This document shows, piece after piece, positions 35,630 to 47,348 of a stretch of 64,000 nucleotides of DNA. Both the position numbers and the translations under genes were made by a program. This DNA comes from Girardinichthys multiradiatus. Taxonomy: Eukaryota; Chordata; Actinopteri; Cyprinodontiformes; Goodeidae. Where the stretch lies: positions 12,818,749 to 12,882,748 of the forward strand of contig NC_061800.1 in assembly GCF_021462225.1 (NCBI RefSeq), in the 5' to 3' direction. The notes below the pieces were generated by a model. That model made no database searches, was not told the DNA's origin, and worked only from the letters and a program-made list of their open reading frames with translations. The first letter of the stretch is position 1. Each line of letters starts with the position of its first letter.

Positions 35630-37197
35630 CAGGTCCTTCTCAAAAAATTAGCATATTGTGATAAAGTTCATTATTTTCCATAATGTCATGATGAAAATTT
35701 AACATTCATATATTTTAGATTCATTGCACACTAACTGAAATATTTCAGGTCTTTTATTGTCTTAATACGGATGATTTTGGCATACAGCTCATGAAAACCC
35801 AAAATTCCTATCTCACAAAATTAGCATATCATTAAAAGGGTCTCTAAACGAGCTATGAACCTAATCATCTGAATCAACGAGTTAACTCTAAACACCTGCA
35901 AAAGATTCCTGAGGCCTTTAAAACTCCCAGCCTGGTTCATCACTCAAAACCCCAATCATGGGTAAGACTGCCGACCTGACTGCTGTCCAGAAGGCCACTA
36001 TTGACACCCTCAAGCAAGAGGGTAAGACACAGAAAGAAATTTCTGAACAAATAGGCTGTTCCCAGAGTGCTGTATCAAGGAACCTCAGTGGGAAGTCTGT
36101 GGGAAGGAAAAGGTGTGGCAGAAAACGCTGCACAACGAGAAGAGGTGACCGGACCCTGAGGAAGATTGTGGAGAAGGGCCGATTCCAGACCTTGGGGGAC
36201 CTGCGGAAGCAGTGGACTGAGTCTGGAGTAGAAACATCCAGAGCCACCGTGCACAGGCGTGTGCAGGAAATGGGCTACAGGTGCCGCATTCCCCAGACCT
36301 GGGCTACAGAGAAGCAGCACTGGACTGTTGCTCAGTGGTCCAAAGTACTTTTTTCGGATGAAAGCAAATTCTGCGTGTCATTCGGAAATCAAGGTGCCAG
36401 AGTCTGGAGGAAGACTGGGGAGAAGGAAATGCCAAAATGCCAGAAGTCCAGTGTCAAGTACCCACAGTCAGTGATGGTCTGGGGTGCCGTGTCAGCTGCT
36501 GGTGTTGGTCCACTGTGTTTTATCAAGGGCAGGGTCAATGCAGCTAGCTATCAGGAGATTTTGGAGCACTTCATGCTTCCATCTGCTGAAAAGCTTTATG
36601 TAGATGAAGATTTCGTTTTTCAGCACGACCTGGCACCTGCTCACAGTGCCAAAACCACTGGTAAATGGTTTACTGACCATGGTATCACTGTGCTCAATTG
36701 GCCTGCCAACTCTCCTGACCTGAACCCCATAGAGAATCTGTGGGATATTGTGAAGAGAACGTTGAGAGACTCAAGACCCAACACTCTGGATGAGCTAAAG
36801 GCCGCTATCGAAGCATCCTGGGCCTCCATAAGACCTCAGCAGTGCCACAGGCTGATTACCTCCATGCCACACCGCATTGAAGCAGTCATTTCTGCAAAAG
36901 GATTCCCGACCAAGTATTGAGTGCATAACTGTACATGATTATTTGAAGGTTGACGTTTTTTGTATTAAAAACACTTTTCTTTTATTGGTCGGATGAAATA
37001 TGCTAATTTTGTGAGATAGGAATTTTGGGTTTTCATGAGCTGTATGCCAAAATCATCCGTATTAAGACAATAAAAGACCTGAAATATTTCAGTTAGTGTG
37101 CAATGAATCTAAAATATATGAATGTTAAATTTTCATCATTACATTATAGAAAATAATGAACTTTATCACAATATGCTAATTTTTTGAGAAGGACCTG
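35630..37197 (+). mobile_element. Young Tc1 family, copy 1 (1568 bp) with TA target duplication
   Basis: The ends are long inverted repeats (about 200 bp) starting CAGGTCCTTCTCAAAAAATT, flanked by TA at 35628-35629 and 37198-37199. Each TIR holds two direct repeats, AAAAAATTAGCATAT at the outer end and ACAAAATTAGCATAT at the inner end, the IR/DR layout of fish Tc1 elements. Removing the element and one TA restores the host LINE frame. Near-identical copies lie at 45779, 58888 and 63718. Confidence 0.95.
35958..36920 (+). CDS. Tc1 transposase, open but with a 14-residue internal deletion
   Basis: This 320-residue open frame starts MGKTADLTAVQKATIDTLKQ, with a paired-type helix-turn-helix (about 5-45), a basic GRKR stretch, and catalytic blocks FSDESKF (D134), FVFQHDLAPAH and NSPDLNPIENLW in DD34E spacing. 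Compared with the 334-residue copy at 59212 it lacks 14 residues (42 bp) between RCRIPQ and TWATEK, at position 36296/36297, ahead of the catalytic domain. The enzyme would excise and reinsert the element at TA sites; whether the shortened form works is unknown. Confidence 0.85.
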   Translation: MGKTADLTAVQKATIDTLKQEGKTQKEISEQIGCSQSAVSRNLSGKSVGRKRCGRKRCTTRRGDRTLRKIVEKGRFQTLGDLRKQWTESGVETSRATVHRRVQEMGYRCRIPQTWATEKQHWTVAQWSKVLFSDESKFCVSFGNQGARVWRKTGEKEMPKCQKSSVKYPQSVMVWGAVSAAGVGPLCFIKGRVNAASYQEILEHFMLPSAEKLYVDEDFVFQHDLAPAHSAKTTGKWFTDHGITVLNWPANSPDLNPIENLWDIVKRTLRDSRPNTLDELKAAIEASWASIRPQQCHRLITSMPHRIEAVISAKGFPTKY

Positions 37198-38439
37198 TAT
37201 TGTTGATGCTGCTGCCCGTAGCTGCGGCCGTAAGGTCTGCGGTGCCTGTCACGGCGACAATCCCCGAACCCGGTGGTGGACACCGGCAGTAAGGGATGCT
37301 GTCAAGCTGAAGAAGGAGTCCTATTGGTTGTGGTTGGCTTGTTGGACACCTGAGGCAGCTGGCGGGTACCGTGAGGCCAAGCGTGCCGTGGCCTGGGCTG
37401 TGGCAGAGGCAAAAACCAGGCCTGGGAGGAGTTTGGTGAGGCCATGGAGAAGGACTACCGGTTGGCCTCGAATTCTGGCAAATGGTCCGGCACCTCAGGA
37501 GGGGGAAGCAGTGCTTCGCCAACACTGTTTACAGTGGGGGTGGGAGACTGCTGACCTCGACTTGGGACATTATCGGGCAGTGGAAAGAGTACTTCGAGGA
37601 TCTCCTCAATCCTGACATCACACATTCCCTGGTGGAAACAGAGGCTGGGGACTCGTGGTTGGACTCTTTCATCACCCAGGCTGAAGTCAACAAAGTGGTT
37701 AAAAAGCTCCGCGGTGGCAAGGCTTCAGGGCTGGATGACATCCGCCCTGAGTACCTCAAGTCTCTGGATGTTGTGTTGCTGTCATGGTCGACACGCCTCT
37801 TCCAACATTGCGTGGCGTTCGGGGACAGTGCCTCTGGACTGGCAGACTGGGGTGGTGGTCCCCCTTCATAAGAAGGGTGACTGGAGGGTGTGCCGCCGCA
37901 GTAATGGGGCGCTGTGCTGATCCGTTGTGGTGAAGAGAGAGCTGAGCCGAAAAGCAAAGCTCTCAATTTACCGGTCGGTCTACGTTCCTACCCTCACCTA
38001 TGGCCATGAACTTTGGGTCATGACCGAAATAACGAGATCCCGGATACAATCGGCTGAAATGAGCTTCCTCCGTAGGGTGGCCGGGCACTCCCTTAGAGAT
38101 AGGGTGAGGGGCACGGAGTAGAGCCGCTGCTCCTCCATACCGAGAGGAGCCAGTTGAGGTGGCTCGGGCATCTATACCGGATGCCTCCTGGACGCCTTCC
38201 TCTGGAGGTGTTGCAGGCACGTCCCACTGGGAGGAGGCCCAGGGGACGGCCCAGGACACGCTGGAGGGACTATGTCTCTCGGCTGGCCTGGGAACGCCTT
38301 GGGCTCCACCGGGAGGAGCTGGAGGAGGTGTCTGGGGAGAGGGACGTCTGGGCGTCTCTGCTGAGTCTGCTGCCCCCGCAACCCGGTCCCGGATAAAGCG
38401 AAAGACGACAAGTACAAGTACGAGTACCATATTCATCTC

Positions 38440-38730
38440 TTTTTAAGATACGCTTATCCCTGCAGGGTCGCAGGGGTCTGGTTGCTGTCTCCAGCGGTCA
38501 ATATCAGAGCGGTGAGGTACACCATGGGAAGTTTATTATAGGGAAACACAGAGACACACAGGTCAAACAACCATGCATGCACACCCTCACTTCTGGGAAT
38601 ACTGCAGAAAGCTGGAGTACCCACAGAGGACCCACATTGCAAACTCCATGCAGAATGGCCCAAGCTCAGGATTTGAACCCCGGATTCTCTCGCTGCAAGG
38701 CAACAGTGCTGTCCCACCACAGAACCCCCA
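38440..38730 (-). repeat. tRNA-derived SINE-like repeat, minus orientation
   Basis: On the minus strand the head reads like a tRNA promoter, with a B-box GGTTCAAATCC (plus-strand complement GGATTTGAACC at 38669-38679) and an upstream GGACAGCACTGTTGCCTTGC. The body follows the fish pattern with GCATGGAGTTTGCAATGTGG (complement near 38632-38651). The far end, near 38450, resembles the CGCTTATCC...CAGGGTCGCAGGGG motif common to this repeat class. It abuts the RTE LINE end. Confidence 0.65.
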
Positions 38731-38859
38731 AAAATAAAAGTGTTCATATCCAAATTACCTTGTGCGCTACATTCATGCCAGTGTGGGACACTGCAGTTTG
38801 TTGTCACTTCCAATATGTTACAAGACCTATCATAGTTAATCAAGAATATATATATATAT

Positions 38860-39490
38860 ATTTTATTGGAATTTGATGTAGTAGGACATAACTGTGATGG
38901 TAGGAAAAAGATACATGGACATGTACAAAACTGTAGAAAGCGTAGCACGCATTAGTACCCAGATCCCCAGAGTCAATACTTCAAACAAATTTTAGCTGTA
39001 ATTACAGCTACAGGTCTTTGGGGGCATGTCTCTACAAGTTTTGCACCTTGAGAGGCTTTAACATTTGAGTTACATCTTTGAAAAACAGCTCAAATTTACA
39101 CAGGCTCAATAGAATATCTGTGAACAGCAATTTTCAAATGTGGCCATCGATTTTCAATGGGATTTGAGTCTGGACTTTGACGAATCCCCACAGCATGATG
39201 CTGCCACCACCTTGCTTCATCACAGGAAGGGCGTATCCGGGGCGATGTCCATACTTGGTTGTTTAATAAGCAGTTGTGTCCCATTCTATGTACAATTCCC
39301 TTTTTAAAGCAGGACAGTTTTCATATTTCAGTCTTTAAGAATAAAATTATCAGACACTACTGATTAACATCAAATACATATTACAGTACCCCATCACATT
39401 GACTATAGTTTGAGAAAGAATGAATAAAATTATGCAAAACAAGATTTTGAAATTGTGTAGAAAACAAATAGTCACTGGCAGAACTGTGGT
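38860..39490 (-). pseudogene. Tc1-like relic, minus orientation
   Basis: The plus strand reads as the complement of an old Tc1 transposase: AATTACAGCTACAGGTCTTT near 38999, GGCCATCGATTTTCAATGGG at 39142, and CCCCACAGCATGATGCTGCC at 39186 (the VMVWG complement). Similar in type to 9055-10255. No intact frame. Confidence 0.6.
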
Positions 39491-39839
39491 GTTAGTGGTG
39501 GTATTTATTCATTTTGCCTCCTGTAAAGCCCCACTTGGCTCTGTGATGGAAAAGAGACTTGCAGAGAAAGCAAACGTCTGCCTCTGACTCCCCAGTCTAC
39601 AGCTCGGAGCGGACAGGAGGTTATATTTAGCTTTTAATCACCTAACAAATTCACACTCAGCCCACAGCACAAATACCTCAGGCCCTCTTTATGTATTTCA
39701 GGAGTGTGATGAAATTGTTTCTAGGAGGCCTGACCTCTGGCTCATGAAAAGACAGTCATTTGTTTGACAGAAACCTTTATGAGTTGGCACCATACTTTAC
39801 ATTTTTTTCTGAAGTTCACATACAGCCTTTAAAAAGGCT

Positions 39840-40420
39840 TTAAGTCGCTTTAACTGGTTCTGGTATTGTCATGTCACAACCACAAACCTCAATTACTTTT
39901 ATTAGGATTTTGTGTGATGGACCACATATAGTAGCATATAATCTACCTAATTACCTAATTAGTAAATCAAAAACTAGCATTGCTCCTCAACGTGAGGTTC
40001 ACCTTCCAGAAGGACAACCGTCAAGATCAAGGCAATGCTACGATGGAATGGTTACATCAAAGCATGTTCATGTGTTAAAATGGCCCAGTCAAAGTCCAAA
40101 CCTAAATCCAAATGAGAATCTGTGGCAAGAATTTATAATTAATCTTCACAAATGTTCTCCATCCACTTTGACTGGGTTAGAAGTTTTCTACAAAGAAGAA
40201 TGTAGAGATATGTTGTGTATGTTGTGCAGAATTGAGAAAGACATACCTCAGAAGACTGTAATTGGTAGTTCTCCAAGTATTGACTCACAACTTGGGGTAC
40301 CTTTAAAATAATTTCTCATAAATAAATGAAAATAGCATAAAAATATTAAGTTTATTGTTAGGTAATTAAACTGTACGCAAAGATATTAGAAAGAAATTGA
40401 AAATATATCATCCAGAGGTA
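39840..40420 (+). pseudogene. Tc1-like relic, plus orientation, internally deleted
   Basis: A 146-residue open stretch (39871-40311) holds the Tc1 C-terminal block WPSQSPNLNPNENLWQEF and upstream non-catalytic sequence. The N-terminal and first catalytic parts are missing. The 5' flank (CATGTCACAACCACAAACCT at 39869) is the terminal region of the same broad family as 38860-39490, in the opposite orientation. Not a functional gene. Confidence 0.65.
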
Positions 40421-42089
40421 AATATTTATGTCATCATGGCATCATATGCACAGGAAAATAAAAAGAAGTGATCAGCGATAAGGGAGTGGACGTAATCTTC
40501 CTCTCATATCTGTTCGTGAGAGAAAGGTGGAGAGATGAATGGAGGAAGGTGTCCCTGACAATCTAGCTTGCTGTTATAGAAACAAAACATTACACTCATT
40601 AATGTTTGACACCTAATTTTGTCATATTCTGTGCCAAATTCTCTGCCTTTAAAGCTGATGTTCTGTTTAGTACTTTCTGACCTTCTTCGGAAACACAATC
40701 TACTGGACTGGATGTGAAACAATAAATGTCCTGTGAACTGAGCCTAAAGTTTAGCTGACTGAGCGGTGGCTCATTAAATAAACCAATAAAAGTCTGACAT
40801 CTTTGTGGTACGAAGCAGGTAAACGGTCACTTTGTCAGGCTTTGTATTTTAGACTTTACAGATAAAAGAACTCATCCTTTAAAGTCATCCATGTATATTT
40901 TGTTGCTCCTATTAACAGGCCCCTCTTACTACCTTAATATGATGTAATGTTGCAGCATTTGTACACTCTGTGATCATGTGGGGTGGCTTGTTTTGACTGT
41001 CTGCTCACACAGCAAGGGAGGGGCTGACACAGTAAAACAAGCATCATGGGAGATTTATGAGTAAGGAGGTCAGCGCTATGGGGACACCTACAGATCAGGC
41101 AAAGGTATGGACACATGACCCACAATGCACCTGGCTGCCTTTGCCTGAGTGCAGATAACCCACAATTCACAATTCACATTTTACTGATTTCATCCATCTC
41201 TCTCCATCTCGCCCATATATATACATTTAAATAGGCACATATTCTTGACAGGAATTTTCTTCTTTGGATTAGAGCTACTCATCAGGTTTTCTGTAAAATT
41301 TTCTTTTTGACCTCCGTATTTTATAGTTTGCTGCCTGTAAATCAAATCCACTCATAAAAAGAAGACAGTCAGGTCAAGTCAGGAGCTGGACACACATTAA
41401 AGTCTGCTGCTATGTTTTGTTGATCTTGTTGCTGCAGAGCTTCACTGAACTCATTATTGTTCTGTGGAAATTCTGCTTGTTAACATTTTTTTATTTGTTT
41501 CCAACTTTGCGAGGTTGTTCACTTCTTCCTTTGTTAAGATACTGGGATATTTCACATCACTCCTGGTTCACTGATCTCTTAAGATACATTTATGATAGCT
41601 CGAGATACAATGTCTAACAAAAATACTTGTTCATCTTTATCATATTTTATCATGCTGTTTCATCCCCTTTTACTCAGCATCATAAACCTGTAACCTTGAT
41701 TCATTTATACAGTCAATATTGTTTAGTTTTAATTTTTGTAGCAAGTATTTTAATGGGAAATTACCTTTTGGGACTTTAAGTATAGTTTGAAGACAAGGGT
41801 CATTAGTAGTGCAACACTTTGTGGTTTTTGGTTCCTACCTTGGCCCGTTTTTAGAGGGAGCAGTTAAGGTGTGGGAGAGTTTTTGAGAGAGCGCCCCATG
41901 TGCTGTTCTGTATACGCTGTCTTACCTTACGGATAAAAATAAGAAGTTCAATAAAGTACAACTCTAAATGACTGGAGACTGGAGAAGCTACCAAGCAACA
42001 AATAAGGGTTACAAACCCAAAGTAAAATAACAGATGGTCAGACAAAAAGATATGGAGAAGTTTTAAGCTGGTTTGGGTTATAAAACCAA
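40421..42089. other. Non-coding spacer
   Basis: No supported gene or mobile element. Unique-looking AT-rich sequence. Confidence 0.4.
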
Positions 42090-42660
42090 ATCTAACTGAG
42101 CAGCGTTCAGTCCATCATCCGAAAAATCCAACCGAAAGGCATGGATTTCCACCTCAACTGACAGACTGGCCAAGGAAACGATTAATGAGAGAAGCAGTCA
42201 AAAGCCCCATAGTTACTCTGGGGGGGCTGCAGAAAGCCACAGCTCAGGTGTGAGAACGTGTCAATGGAATAACAGTCATCCACTTCAGACATCTAGCCTT
42301 TTATGGGAGAGTGGCAAGAAGGGAGCCTTTGCTTAAAGACAGCCATAAGAAGTCTCATTTGCAGTTTACCACAAGTCATGTAGAGAACTCGGACGTCATG
42401 TGGAAGAAGGTGCTCTGGTCAAGTGACACCAAAATTTAATGTTTGGCTAATATGCAAGATTTCATGTGCAGGGAAAACTAACGCTGCATATGAACAGTCC
42501 ATCCCCATGGTGAAACATAGTGTTGGGACCATCATGCTGTGGGGATATGCTTTTCTTGAATAGGTTCACCTTCAGGCAGGAAAATAGACCCACTTTCGTA
42601 TTGGTCTGTCTCATAAAATCTCAGTCAATACATATTGTAGGAAATTAAGAATAGTGTTCA
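42090..42660 (+). pseudogene. Tc1-like transposase relic
   Basis: Plus-strand sequence carries decayed transposase features in order: GGAAGAAGGTGCTCTGGTCA at 42402 with AGTGACACCAAAATTTAATG (the W-S-D-x-K block) directly after it, CCATGGTGAAACATAGTG near 42504, and ATCATGCTGTGGGGATATGC (MLWGY) at 42531. No frame stays open across these. Confidence 0.6.
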
Positions 42661-45600
42661 GGCTTTAAAGGAGAATGCAGTTCTTGTTCTATTCCTGTTG
42701 CAAGGACATAAATCTGCTCCCACATTTACTATGCAGGGACTTTTCTTACTTTGGAGGAAAAAACATTCTTTGAGTTTACTTATGTTTACCTTCAGATGTT
42801 TCATATAGGTAATTCAAAGCAAATGTTTAGACATTTTCTTGAGGACACTTTGTCTGACCTTCATTTCTTTAAAGGGGGACTTGACACAGAATTGAGTGCA
42901 ACTGAAATTAAGGGTGTGAAGTTATAAAAATGCAACAACGAAATGAATGTGCAGACACATAATACCAAGTTGTCAGCCAGGCCAGAGATCACTTTAGAAT
43001 AAAAAGGATGCATTTGGTGAGTGGTCTGAGAGGTTTCCTGCACCCTAAATTTAACCTAATCCATGCTTCCATGCTTTCCTGCACCATCAGCCAAATATAA
43101 AGTTACACTATTCTCTGCCTGTGTTGTATGCTAAATGCCATCTGGACATGGCTGTCTTTTATTTCATAGTAATTTTTCCATGGGATTCTTTTGTGTCGGA
43201 GCTGTTCATAAGTAAAGTATCCAAGAAAACAACAAAATTAATGTTGGACTTTAACCCACTTTATAGTCCCCCCAGTCTCAGCCAGTCTTGTTATGCACTG
43301 AGGCACACAAGCCGGAAAATACCGTTCTCATCCATTCCTGTCCCTATGTTCTCTTTACAGTTGTCCACAGCATCTACACAGACATTTGTAGCAGCTCTTC
43401 CCTCCCATGAGCTGTTGTTTTATCATTAAATGGCAACATTAGTTCATATCATGTGATTCGAAGGGATTCATAGCACATTAGAGGCCCTAATCGCCGCCTA
43501 TAGTCTAACCCCGGGCCCTTGCCCACATGACCCTGCTGAGTGCAGTGCTTTCTTTGTGTCCCCTGAAAGAGCTGGGGATTGAGCTCAAACAAAAAAAAGG
43601 GAGAAAAAAAACAAAACACAAGGGTGAAAAAATGTTTTAACACCCTGGCTGCTCCCTCACAGGCCTGGCCATGTGGGCGCACAGGGCCGCTTTAGCTCCA
43701 GATCAATGGGTCAAATTATTGGAGTCTAGCCAACTCTGAGAGCACAGAAAAGAAAAAGCTGGCCTCTTCAAATAATTGGGTTGTGCAACGCCGTTTTGCA
43801 CCTGTATCTGTACACCTTCAACAGTAATTTGTGAGGCGAAATGAGGGATTGCTTGATTTCATGCACCTCCTCTGCATGGAGCATGAGGCTGGGGTGGGGT
43901 GTGCACAGGCTTTTGGGGGTCTCCTTACGTCAGTCGCTGCAGACGAAGCTCCAGTTGGACGTGGGTTCCTACATTGATGCGGCGGTTTATGGTCCAAACG
44001 TGGCTGTTATGGTTTGATATGATGGAATCTATTATGGGCGTGAAAAATTGCAAGGAACTCAGAAAAAGTCTGCCATATTTCGGGGAGGGGTTCACAGTTA
44101 GGGCTCAGCACCTCCTAGTGGGAGAAACAGGAAAGCGCTCTTTGGTTCTTAAAACATCAGAGCAGAGGAAACCTTATATTTAATAATTTTTTTTTACATC
44201 TGTTCCCTGTAAAATGTTAGTGAGCATTTAAGAACAATTCACTTGTCATAAGCGCTGACATCCTTTTGATTTCTGCGAAGGAGTTATAGTCAGTTTCCTA
44301 CCTGCAAAAGGCAGCTGTCAGACTGATTTCAGTTTGAAAAATCATAAAGAAATTCTCAGAGAACTTAGACTTGGACCAGGACCCATTCAGATAGGAAAAT
44401 GTCTTCCATCTAAAGCAGCACAGCTTCATAACATCACAAGCAGTGAAATACCTAATATGGCACCCATTCTATTTAAAAGTAATGTTTAGAGTTTATCTTA
44501 GATAGTTGAAGTTTACTCTTGAATTAGCCCTGCTGTTAGCTTGACTTAACTATGAGAAGTCCATCCAGATTTTCCAAACTGAGATCATTCAGACCGCTAT
44601 TTACAGCAGATGACAGCTCATAAGCACCCACACACAGACCCGCTTAAAAAACAAAACAGAAAAATTCCTCCTTCAGAGAAGTATCCATCTGAGTCCAAAA
44701 TAAAATTAACCCTGTGCTAAAAATAGGCCTTTCTACTCTTTATTGTTTCAAAGTAAAGTCAGTTGTGGCTTGAATCCCAGAGTTAGTTCTATTGACATCT
44801 TTGTTCAGTTTGGCATTGTTTATCAGTTGCTATGTTACAAATTCCTGTGTATTTAGCTCAAATGTATTCAATAGGTCAAACATGATCATATTTCTCTTGT
44901 TCCGTCTTTATTTTCCTCTATATTTTTCAGATTCACCCTGGCAGTTTGTGATTTGATGAAAAAAGGCTCTGTATTGGTATTAGTAATATAACACTGGAAA
45001 ACAGTGAACTAATTACTAAAAGTATTCAAAACTTGGATGTTTGACTTGTCCATCATGCGATCTCTTTAAAGGTTAATTTCATTAGACTGTTCTGAAGACC
45101 TTAGAACTGAAGTAAAGGAAGAGTGCTTCAGACAATGACTGACGTTATGACACCAGAACCAAACGGATAGCTGCAGTGCCCCTAAGATGGGTGAACCTGC
45201 TTGTCAGCCTATTGAAAAGCTGCACACAGAATGTGAGGCCTCTTCAGGGTTTAGGTCTCGTGACCTGGAGCCTCGTCCTGTGCTGACAGACCACCCCTCC
45301 CCTGATTTTTCATCTTCCAGATAACACTCGCTGCCTCAGTGTCATGTCTGCCCGGCACCTTGTAAAAATGGGACATGATAGCTGAGAAGGTCAAAACGCA
45401 ACAAAGAGACCCCCACATCGTGCTCTCTGCCTGTGGAGGAGTTCGCAGGCAGAGAGACACATACTTATCGTCACTGAAGTCTAATCCAGCTGTCTTAAAC
45501 ATACGTTCACACCATTCCATGTCAGGGTTATGCTCCCTCTCCTGTAAAATATAAACCTGTATGGTGAATAGGTTTAAAATGTTGCCTGATTATAAGCAAA

Positions 45601-45776
45601 GGTTAGTTTCAGAAGCTTTTAAAAATGTTTTTTACTTCAAATGTTTGTAATTTTATCAGATTTAAAAATTACTGCTTAATTATCGGTGCCATTAACTTTA
45701 TGTTTTGCCTGTTCTGCCATCTGGCCTGGTGTTCTGTTCAGCTGTGCCACCTTCCTGAGAGGGCCACTGGCTGAGC
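42661..45776. other. Intergenic sequence with G+C-richer islands
   Basis: No gene could be supported. Segments at about 43450-43700, 43790-44120 and 45230-45500 are less AT-rich than the surroundings, and one has a 94-residue open frame (43899-44183) without a recognisable domain. They could be regulatory elements or unrecognised exons; nothing in the sequence decides. Confidence 0.35.
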
Positions 45777-45778
45777 TA

Positions 45779-47346
45779 CAGGTCCTTCTCAAAATATTAG
45801 CATATTGTGATAAAGTTCATTATTTTCCATAATGTCATGATGAAAATGTAACATTCATATATTTTAGATTCATTGCACACTAACTGAAATATTTCAGGTC
45901 TTTTATTGTCTTAATACGGATGATTTTGGCATACAGCTCATGAAAACCCAAAATTCCTATCTCACAAAATTAGCATATTTCATCCGACCAATAAAAGAAA
46001 AGTGTTTTTAATACAAAAAACGTCAACCTTCAAATAATCATGTACAGTTATGCACTCAATACTTGGTCGGGAATCCTTTTGCAGAAATGACTGCTTCAAT
46101 GCGGCGTGGCATGGAGGCAATCAGCCTGTGGCACTGCTGAGGTCTTATGGAGGCCCAGGATGCTTCGATAGCGGCCTTTAGCTCATCCAGAGTGTTGGGT
46201 CTTGAGTCTCTCAACGTTCTCTTCACAATATCCCACAGATTCTCTATGGGGTTCAGGTTAGGAGAGTTGGCAGGCCAATTGAGCACAGTGATACCATGGT
46301 CAGTAAACCATTTACCAGTGGTTTTGGCACTGTGAGCAGGTGCCAGGTCGTGCTGAAAAATGAAATCTTCATCTCCATAAAGCTTTTCAGCAGATGGAAG
46401 CATGAAGTGCTCCAAAATCTCCTGATAGCTAGCTGCATTGACCCTGCCCTTGATAAAACACAGTGGACCAACACCAGCCGCTGACACGGCACCCCAGACC
46501 ATCACTGACTGTGGGTACTTGACACTGGACTTCTGGCATTTTGGCATTTCCTTCTCCCCAGTCTTCCTCCAGACTCTGGCACCTTGATTTCCAAATGACA
46601 TGCAGAATTTGCTTTCATCTGAAAAAAGTACTTTGGACCACTGAGCAACAGTCCAGTGCTGCTTCTCTGTAGCCTAGGTCTGGGGAATGCGGCACCTGTA
46701 GCCCATTTCCTGCACATGCCTGTGCACGGTGGCTCTGGATGTTTCTACTCCAGACTCAGTCCACTGCTTCCACAGGTCCCCCAAGATCTGGAATCGGCCC
46801 TTCTCCACAATCTTCCTCAGGGTCCGGTCACCTCTTCTCGTTGTGCAGCGTTTTCTGCCACACTTTTTCCTTCCCACAGACTTCCTACTGAGGTGCCTTG
46901 ATACAGCACTCTGGGAACAACCTATTCGTTCAGAAATTTCTTTCTGTGTCTTACCCTCTTGCTTGAGGGTGTCAATAGTGGCCTTCTGGACAGCAGTCAG
47001 GTCGGCAGTCTTACCCATGATTGGGGTTTTGAGTGATGAACCAGGCTGGGAGTTTTAAAGGCCTCAGGAATCTTTTGCAGGTGTTTAGAGTTAACTCGTT
47101 GATTCAGATGATTAGGTTCATAGCTCGTTTAGAGACCCTTTTAATGATATGCTAATTTTGTGAGATAGGAATTTTGGGTTTTCATGAGCTGTATGCCAAA
47201 ATCATCCGTATTAAGACAATAAAAGACCTGAAATATTTCAGTTAGTGTGCAATGAATCTAAAATATATGAATGTTAAATTTTCATCATGACATTATGGAA
47301 AATAATTAACTTTATCACAATATGCTAATATTTTGAGAAGGACCTG
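45779..47346 (-). mobile_element. Young Tc1 family, copy 2 (1568 bp), minus orientation
   Basis: The inverted repeats begin CAGGTCCTTCTCAAAATATT at 45779 and end at 47346, flanked by TA at 45777-45778 and 47347-47348. It is nearly identical to the copy at 35630, including the same 42-bp deletion, and sits just ahead of an L2-type LINE tail. Confidence 0.95.
46056..47018 (-). pseudogene. Tc1 transposase broken by a nonsense codon
   Basis: The minus-strand frame starts MGKTADLTAVQKATIDTLKQ at 47018 but stops at 46674-46676, where a TAG replaces the TGG codon of the other copies (TWATEK block). The rest of the protein stays open in the same frame (down to 46056) with FSDESKF, FIFQHDLAPAH and NSPNLNPIENLW. 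It shares the 14-residue deletion with the copy at 35958 (junction 46679/46680). One mutation therefore separates it from that shortened open form. Confidence 0.9.
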
Positions 47347-47348
47347 TA

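Larger units (their letters stand above)
35190..38432 (+). mobile_element. RTE/Rex3-like LINE, internally deleted and split by a Tc1 copy
   Basis: The 5'-truncated copy opens inside the endonuclease domain ([19 protein letters not shown] from about 35200), runs through STDHHLVVSWIGW to 35629, and is interrupted by a Tc1. It resumes in register at 37198 (IVDAAARSCGRKVCGA). It continues to the RT start (GGKASGLDDIRPEYLKSLD; QTGVVVPLHKKGDWRVC) and then jumps to the C-terminal block (RELSRKAKLSIYRSVYVPT, LRWLGHLYRMPPGRLPLE, RPRGRPRTRWRDYVSRLAW). The RT palm with its YxDD box is missing. The clade is tentative. Confidence 0.8.

Noticed and set aside
36492..36829. Antisense open frames in the Tc1 transposase copies
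   Set aside because: They recur identically in every copy as the reverse strand of the transposase gene.
43899..44183. 94-residue plus-strand open frame
   Set aside because: No recognisable domain, no splice or promoter evidence; kept only as part of a composition note.
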